The notes below the pieces were generated by a model, which was not told the origin of the DNA, ran no database searches, and saw nothing but the letters and a program-made list of their open reading frames with translations. Of a DNA stretch of 64,000 nt, positions 59,588-64,000 are shown in pieces; position 1 is the first letter of the stretch, and each line of letters opens with the position of its first letter. The stretch is taken from the NCBI GenBank assembly GCA_045631425.1, contig JAZQUR010000011.1, positions 1-64,000 on the forward strand, given 5' to 3'. A program made the position numbers and the translations under genes. This stretch comes from Treponema_I sp045631425. GTDB taxonomy: Bacteria > Spirochaetota > Spirochaetia > Treponematales > Treponemataceae.

Positions 59588-62326
59588 ATGAGCAAAAAAC
59601 AAATTTACAAAATTATCTCGTTGATAGTCTGTGTTTTTTGCTCATGGCTTGTTTTTGCAGAAAATTCCACAACAGAAAATTTCCAATACACAAAAACTTC
59701 GGATTTTCTATATTCCTACAAATTAGAAAATGGTTTTGAAATCCACGTTTTAGAAGATTCTGAAAATCCTCTTGTGCAAATCAGCTTTGTTTCAAAAGCA
59801 GGATATTCTGTACAAGGTCAAGAAAACGCTGGTTATCCAGAATTGGCATATCGTCTATTTCTCAAAAATAAAAATATTCAAACTGGACTTGAGAAAAATC
59901 ATCTTGTAAACATCCAGTCAGAGTTCAAAAGTGATTCTGTAATCTTTCAAGGAACCACCACTGAAGCAAACCTTGAAAACTCACTTGCACTCTTTGCAAA
60001 TGCATTACAAAATCCCACTTTTTCCGAAACCGATATTTTAGCAGAATATAACTCTCTAAAAGCAACATCACAAGAAAATCAAAAAAACGAACTTATTTAC
60101 ATAAACTCAAACATAGATTCAGCCATTTTTACATCTCCTTGGAAACAAGACACTGTTTTATATTCAGGGATAACAAAAAAAACAACCAACGAAGAAATCC
60201 GAAATCGTCTTTTTGAAATCTACAACCAATTTTACACTCCAGAAAAATCCTGTATTTTTGTAACTGGACCCGTAAATCCAGAAAAAGTGCTAGAGCTTTC
60301 AAAAATATATTTTTCTACATGGCAAAAATCCATTTTTAATGTGCCAACAGAACCACAAAACATAAAATCCAGCGAAAAACGAAAGTTTATTCTCGTTAGC
60401 GACAATTTTTCCACTGACTACAACCAAATTATTATTCAATATCCAACAAATGGTTCATTTTCTGACATCGCCACCTGCGGAAAATTGCAACTTGCATCAC
60501 TTTCACTAGAAAATTCTATGAATTTCAAAACTGCCGTTTGTAACGATATTACAGGACTTTACGACGAAACCTACATTTACGCAGGATTTGCAGAAAACGG
60601 ATCCACATCTCGAGTGATAATTCAATCCCTCATGGCAAATAACAAAAATTCTCCCGTAACTCAAGCAGAAAACGTTATTTCATCCATCGACTCTGGAAAA
60701 TCCATCTTAGAAGAAGAATTTCTCTACCAAAAAGAGCTACTTTTAAGTCAAGAAATCTCTTCCCGACTAAACACAAAAACCTTGTACAACGCCCTTGTTT
60801 CAACTTGGGCATACGGGGGCACAGACTATTTTTACAATTATCTTGCAAACGTAAAAAATCTCACTCATGGTGATATTCAGTCTGTTTTCCAAACCGAGCC
60901 TTTTGTGTTTTTGCTTGTAAACTCAAAAACATATAAAAACTACAAAACATCTTTTTCAAAAAGTGGATATGTTTTACTAGACCAAAAAACAACTTTTTCT
61001 CAAACACAACAATCCACAAATTCTGTTGATATTTCAAAACTTCCAGAAATCTCATATTATCAAGAAAATATAAAAACCTTCAAAAACTACAAATTATCAA
61101 ACGGAATTCAAGTTGTAGAAAAAAGTTCAAAAAAAGATGAAGGATTTAATCTAAATATTTCTATAAAAGGTGGGGAATTATTTCACTTTGAAACTCTCGG
61201 CTTAGAAACAATTACCATTAAATATTTTGCAAACAATATAAAACAATTTTTACAAATGCAAAATCCTGTTGCTGCATTTTCTGTTACAACTGAAACCAAT
61301 GTTTACAACAGCAATATTCACATAAATTGTGCTAAAAACGACGTAGAAAAACTCATAAAAGCTATAAAACAAGCTTTGTATTTCACCGAACTTACAGCCG
61401 CCAAAGCCGACGAGTTGATATTTACTGAAAACTATAATTATCGCTTGTCATCAAACAGTTTAAGCACCCAATTATTTACCTCAGGAATGGAAACCATTTT
61501 TTCTGGTACAAAAATCGAAAAACTTTTTGCCGAATCCGAAAATCTACTTTCAGACATAACTTTCACAGAGATTTTCAAATCTTACACAGAACTTTTAGAT
61601 TCAAGCAGATTTTCCATTGTGGCGATAGGTAATGTTTCAAATTTGCAAAATCTTTTAAATGAAACATTCAAAGACCTAAAACCTGTAAATCTTGTGAAAA
61701 ATCAAGAAAAAATCGAACCAATAGTTTCCAACGCCACAAGATTTGTCCAACTAAAACGAACTTTTACAACTGACATCAAAGCAGAAGACGCTGGACCTAG
61801 GCCGCTAAAACTTATTCCAACCACAGTTTTCTCAGACCCTGTGGACTTTTACTTTGAAACTCCCGAAAAATCCTCTAAAGATTACGTTTTATTTTTGGCA
61901 TTGTTGACAAAATTTGAAGAAAATCTAGATGCACAATGGCAAAATGGGGTAGAAATCACAGTACACAACTTTTACTCAGAAAAAAGCGTGGTGCGAGTTC
62001 AGTTTAAAGAAGTTTTAACTGGCGAATTATCAAAAATTAGTCCGATTTTCAACTCAGAACTTACAAAATTTGTGGGCGAAGTGAAAAATCTTCAAGAATC
62101 AGACTTGGAAAACATCAAAAATCAGTTTTTTATCAAATTTTATAACTTTGACAACGTAAATATTGATACAGCCAATTTGATTTCAGACAATATGTTGATT
62201 TTTAACGATTACCAAAAATATTTGAAAGATTACGATTTTGTAGATAAGGCAAAAGTACAAGATTTTGCAGATTGTGAAATTTATTTTGATGATTTGTCGA
62301 TTTTGGAAGTTAGAGCAGAAAAGTAA
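59588..62326 (+). CDS. exported M16-family pseudopeptidase
   Basis: A 912-residue double-M16 protein with a signal peptide (residues 1-25, LVFA-EN). Each half starts with an M16-like strand: YKLENGFEIHVLEDSENPLVQISFV (shortened: LENGFEIHVLED) and LSNGIQVVEKSS. The zinc motif HxxEH should fall in the helix after residue 80, but the sequence there is YPELAYRLF (83-91): His, Glu and His are replaced by Pro, Ala and Tyr. It should therefore be inactive and act as a scaffold or binding protein. Third gene of the envelope operon, 38 bases after the phosphatase. Confidence 0.78.
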   Translation: MSKKQIYKIISLIVCVFCSWLVFAENSTTENFQYTKTSDFLYSYKLENGFEIHVLEDSENPLVQISFVSKAGYSVQGQENAGYPELAYRLFLKNKNIQTGLEKNHLVNIQSEFKSDSVIFQGTTTEANLENSLALFANALQNPTFSETDILAEYNSLKATSQENQKNELIYINSNIDSAIFTSPWKQDTVLYSGITKKTTNEEIRNRLFEIYNQFYTPEKSCIFVTGPVNPEKVLELSKIYFSTWQKSIFNVPTEPQNIKSSEKRKFILVSDNFSTDYNQIIIQYPTNGSFSDIATCGKLQLASLSLENSMNFKTAVCNDITGLYDETYIYAGFAENGSTSRVIIQSLMANNKNSPVTQAENVISSIDSGKSILEEEFLYQKELLLSQEISSRLNTKTLYNALVSTWAYGGTDYFYNYLANVKNLTHGDIQSVFQTEPFVFLLVNSKTYKNYKTSFSKSGYVLLDQKTTFSQTQQSTNSVDISKLPEISYYQENIKTFKNYKLSNGIQVVEKSSKKDEGFNLNISIKGGELFHFETLGLETITIKYFANNIKQFLQMQNPVAAFSVTTETNVYNSNIHINCAKNDVEKLIKAIKQALYFTELTAAKADELIFTENYNYRLSSNSLSTQLFTSGMETIFSGTKIEKLFAESENLLSDITFTEIFKSYTELLDSSRFSIVAIGNVSNLQNLLNETFKDLKPVNLVKNQEKIEPIVSNATRFVQLKRTFTTDIKAEDAGPRPLKLIPTTVFSDPVDFYFETPEKSSKDYVLFLALLTKFEENLDAQWQNGVEITVHNFYSEKSVVRVQFKEVLTGELSKISPIFNSELTKFVGEVKNLQESDLENIKNQFFIKFYNFDNVNIDTANLISDNMLIFNDYQKYLKDYDFVDKAKVQDFADCEIYFDDLSILEVRAEK

Positions 62327-62345
62327 ACTTTTTTACATAGAAAAA

Positions 62346-62831
62346 CTAGCTTTCAATATTTATGATAGAAGCTGTATTTTCTGATTTTGAATAAATTGAC
62401 TTTGAATATCTGTAAGGATTTTTTAAACCTTCGATTTTTTCCCGCAACTGATTCATTTGTGATTTTAATAATTCGCGGTTTTTGCTATTTTGATTTAGAA
62501 CTTCTTGCTGAAGCTTAACTAAATCAGTTTTTAAAGTTGGTATATCACTGGAAGTTCCAACAGTTTCAGAATCAAGACCAGAAGCGATGTACATCTGTTC
62601 AATAGGTTCAATCACTTTTTGCAAATTTTGAATATTTGCCACAATTTGCTGCTCGATTTCAGTATGAACAAGCAAAGCCTCTGTGTCTTCATTTTTGATA
62701 ACAGTTTCCTGATTTTCCAAAACGCTTAAATAATCCTTGAATTTCTGACGTTGTTTTTCAAGCAACTCTTTGAAACGCTTTAATAATGCAACTCTTTCAT
62801 TCAATTCATCATCAGAGATTGGAGTAGACAT
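62346..62831 (-). CDS. flgN: FlgN-like flagellar export chaperone
   Basis: A 161-residue, mostly helical protein with heptads and a Ser-rich tail, matching the FlgN pattern (LLKRFKELLEKQRQKFKDYL; IVANIQNLQKVIEPIEQMY). FlgN escorts the hook-filament junction proteins FlgK and FlgL to the export gate. It starts three bases after the fliS stop, with AAGGA six bases upstream, so both chaperones are made from the sigma-28 promoter. The family is poorly conserved and the call leans on position. Confidence 0.65.
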   Translation of the reverse strand: MSTPISDDELNERVALLKRFKELLEKQRQKFKDYLSVLENQETVIKNEDTEALLVHTEIEQQIVANIQNLQKVIEPIEQMYIASGLDSETVGTSSDIPTLKTDLVKLQQEVLNQNSKNRELLKSQMNQLREKIEGLKNPYRYSKSIYSKSENTASIINIES

Positions 62832-62834
62832 AAA

Positions 62835-63275
62835 CTATCCTTCAATATCAATATTTAATCTTTGAGTTGGAGCAGCAACAGGTGCAGTAGATTCAACAGC
62901 CACATTCCAAGCTCCAAGCAAGTCAAAAAGCATTTTTCGCACGTTTTCGATACGTTTTTTATCTTTTTTGATATTAGCATTCATAAGTTCTGCGTTGAAA
63001 AATACATACAAACTCATTAGATTTTTTGCGATTTCGCCACCACGGTCCATATCCAAAGAAACCATTAATTCACTAATAATTTCCTGAGTTTTTTGAATGC
63101 ATTTTCCGAAGCTTTCTATATTTTTTGGAAGGATTTTCCCGTTATCATCAATGTATTCACAAGCATTTCCCAGTTGTTTTACAGCTTCTTGATAAAGCAT
63201 AATCAACAATTTTCCTTGACTTGCTGTTTTTACACTTGTTTCTTTATAAATATTGTATGCGTTTGTGTATCCCAC
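62835..63275 (-). CDS. fliS: flagellin export chaperone FliS
   Basis: A 146-residue four-helix chaperone that binds the flagellin C-terminus before export. The family pattern is clear: YTNAYNIYKETSVKTASQGK, then LIMLYQEAVKQLGNACEYI, and later MDRGGEIAKNLMSLYVFFNAE, shown here as GGEIAKNLMSLYVFFNAE. I start at GTG 63275, seven bases after GGAGG; the longer frame to 63350 crosses the promoter. Transcription is from a consensus sigma-28 promoter, as expected for a late filament gene. Confidence 0.92.
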   Translation of the reverse strand: MGYTNAYNIYKETSVKTASQGKLLIMLYQEAVKQLGNACEYIDDNGKILPKNIESFGKCIQKTQEIISELMVSLDMDRGGEIAKNLMSLYVFFNAELMNANIKKDKKRIENVRKMLFDLLGAWNVAVESTAPVAAPTQRLNIDIEG

Positions 63276-63319
63276 AGAAAAACCTCCATATCCATTTGGA
63301 CATAATAATTCAGTTAAGA

Positions 63320-63346
63320 TTATCGGCACAAAAAAAAAATGATTTA
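63320..63346 (-). promoter_or_regulatory. consensus sigma-28 (FliA) promoter of fliS-flgN
   Basis: On the minus strand TAAA (63346-63343), exactly 15 bases (63342-63328) and GCCGATAA (63327-63320) match the FliA consensus perfectly. The start of transcription would fall about 38 bases before the fliS GTG. Confidence 0.92.
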
Positions 63347-63391
63347 GCATTTATGGGAAAAAAAGAATATTTTACAATTTCTAGTTCAAAG

Positions 63392-63420
63392 TTGATTTTT
63401 ATAGTAAACTGCTCTAAAAT
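63392..63420 (+). promoter_or_regulatory. promoter of the right-edge lipoprotein gene
   Basis: TTGATT (63392-63397), 17 bases and TAAAAT (63415-63420) form a sigma-70 promoter about 30 bases before the gene, which has GAGGG as ribosome site. Confidence 0.6.
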
Positions 63421-63453
63421 AATACAATACTGTAAAATATAGAGGGTATAATT

Positions 63454-64000
63454 TTGATAAAGTCTAGGTTATTTAAATATAGCATTTTAGTGTTGGTGCT
63501 AGGAATCTTGTTGGGAGGGATAACATCTTGTTCCAACTTATTTAATATAAATCCTTTTGGTACTGTTACATTTACCTTTAGTTTACCAAATCATCTTCGC
63601 AGTTCAAGAGCTGTAAATTATAATTTGAAAGTTTCCATATATGAAAATAATGACACTTTAATCAAATCTGAAGAAAAAGCTATAGAAGTTCAAAATACAG
63701 TTATAAATTTTCCAACAATTCCAATCAATAAATATATTTACGCAAAAGCTGAAGTTATTTCAGAAGGTGTTGTAGTTTATTCTGGAACAAGTGAATTAAT
63801 CTGTACAAAAAAAGGTGATAATAATCTAGTAATCGGCCTCGATAAATTTTATACAATTAAGTTTTCTTTTAACGGTACATCAAAAGTTATTTCAGTTAAG
63901 CATGGAGCAATAATTCCTATATCAGAAATCCCAAAAGTTCAAGTAAATGACGGTCAAGCTGTTATATGGCTTTCAGATAATACTTCTTTTAATTTTACTG
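63454..64000 (+). CDS. lipoprotein, truncated by the window edge
   Basis: An open frame from TTG 63454 (after GAGGG) runs off the right edge with 182 codons visible. Residues 1-27 form a lipoprotein signal peptide, hydrophobic YSILVLVLGILLGG then lipobox ITSC. The visible part is beta-rich (FGTVTFTFSLPNHLRSSRAV; IGLDKFYTIKFSF). The last stretch (SVKHGAIIPISEIPKVQV) resembles the start of a small repeat found in many treponemal surface lipoproteins, but too little is present. It is probably surface- or periplasm-located. Confidence 0.7.
   Translation, partial: MIKSRLFKYSILVLVLGILLGGITSCSNLFNINPFGTVTFTFSLPNHLRSSRAVNYNLKVSIYENNDTLIKSEEKAIEVQNTVINFPTIPINKYIYAKAEVISEGVVVYSGTSELICTKKGDNNLVIGLDKFYTIKFSFNGTSKVISVKHGAIIPISEIPKVQVNDGQAVIWLSDNTSFNFT

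Noticed and set aside
1..64000. CRISPR arrays, rRNA genes, transposases, prophage or integrase genes
   Set aside because: Looked for and not seen; tRNA-Phe has no integrase or attachment repeat nearby.

Overview
The window is about 64 kb of AT-rich DNA (roughly one third G+C by eye) from a spirochaete, most likely a host-associated Treponema. The evidence is the spirochaetal motility gene order (flbD-motA-motB-fliL-fliM-fliY-fliO-fliP-fliQ-fliR-flhB), a DUF4954 protein, a very long treponemal-type signal peptidase I, and saccharolytic genes (type I pullulanase, GH20 hexosaminidase, GH94 phosphorylase) typical of gut or rumen treponemes. Genus is inferred; species cannot be read from the sequence.

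Layout. 1-7.5 kb: an exported carbohydrate-binding beta-helix protein, an HPt phosphotransfer protein, signal peptidase I, a GT4 glycosyltransferase divergent from a DEAD-box helicase, and a DUF4230 membrane protein. Bidirectional terminators close the convergent pairs. 7.5-8.06 kb: a gene-free, unusually hairpin-dense stretch ending in a terminator-like hairpin that abuts the hflK ribosome site. 8.07-11.6 kb: hflK-hflC plus a membrane protein that may be a degenerate kinase. 11.7-18.2 kb (minus): a pcrA-recO-pyrimidine phosphorylase-recJ cluster. 18.3-31.3 kb: the main flagellar operon, then a fliA sigma-28/FapA cluster with its own promoter. 31.4-41.5 kb: tRNA-Phe, orphan ilvN, a ROK regulator with pullulanase and GH20, an M23 lipoprotein, and a mutL-xseB-xseA group on minus. 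41.6-45.9 kb: flhA-flhF-flhG, separated from flhB by about 15 kb. 46-51.7 kb: GH94 phosphorylase, hflX and a DUF4954 protein overlapping hflX tail to tail. 52-62.3 kb: an operon encoding a large exported TPR-like protein, a 1520-residue sensor/SpoIIE phosphatase chimera, and an M16 homologue without its zinc ligands. 62.3-63.3 kb (minus): fliS-flgN behind a consensus sigma-28 promoter. A lipoprotein gene runs off the right edge.

How it fits together. FliA, encoded at 27.6 kb, probably drives fliS-flgN and perhaps flbD. The ROK regulator probably controls the pullulanase/hexosaminidase genes beside it. The most unusual signals are: (i) nine gene starts lying 6-8 nt after a -10 box with no Shine-Dalgarno, suggesting leaderless mRNAs; (ii) two related hairpins upstream of hflX and of the phosphatase operon that differ by compensatory base changes, suggesting an undescribed RNA family; (iii) the hairpin-dense 7.6-8.06 kb element; (iv) the uncharacterised three-gene envelope operon; (v) a likely ACG start codon in fliO.
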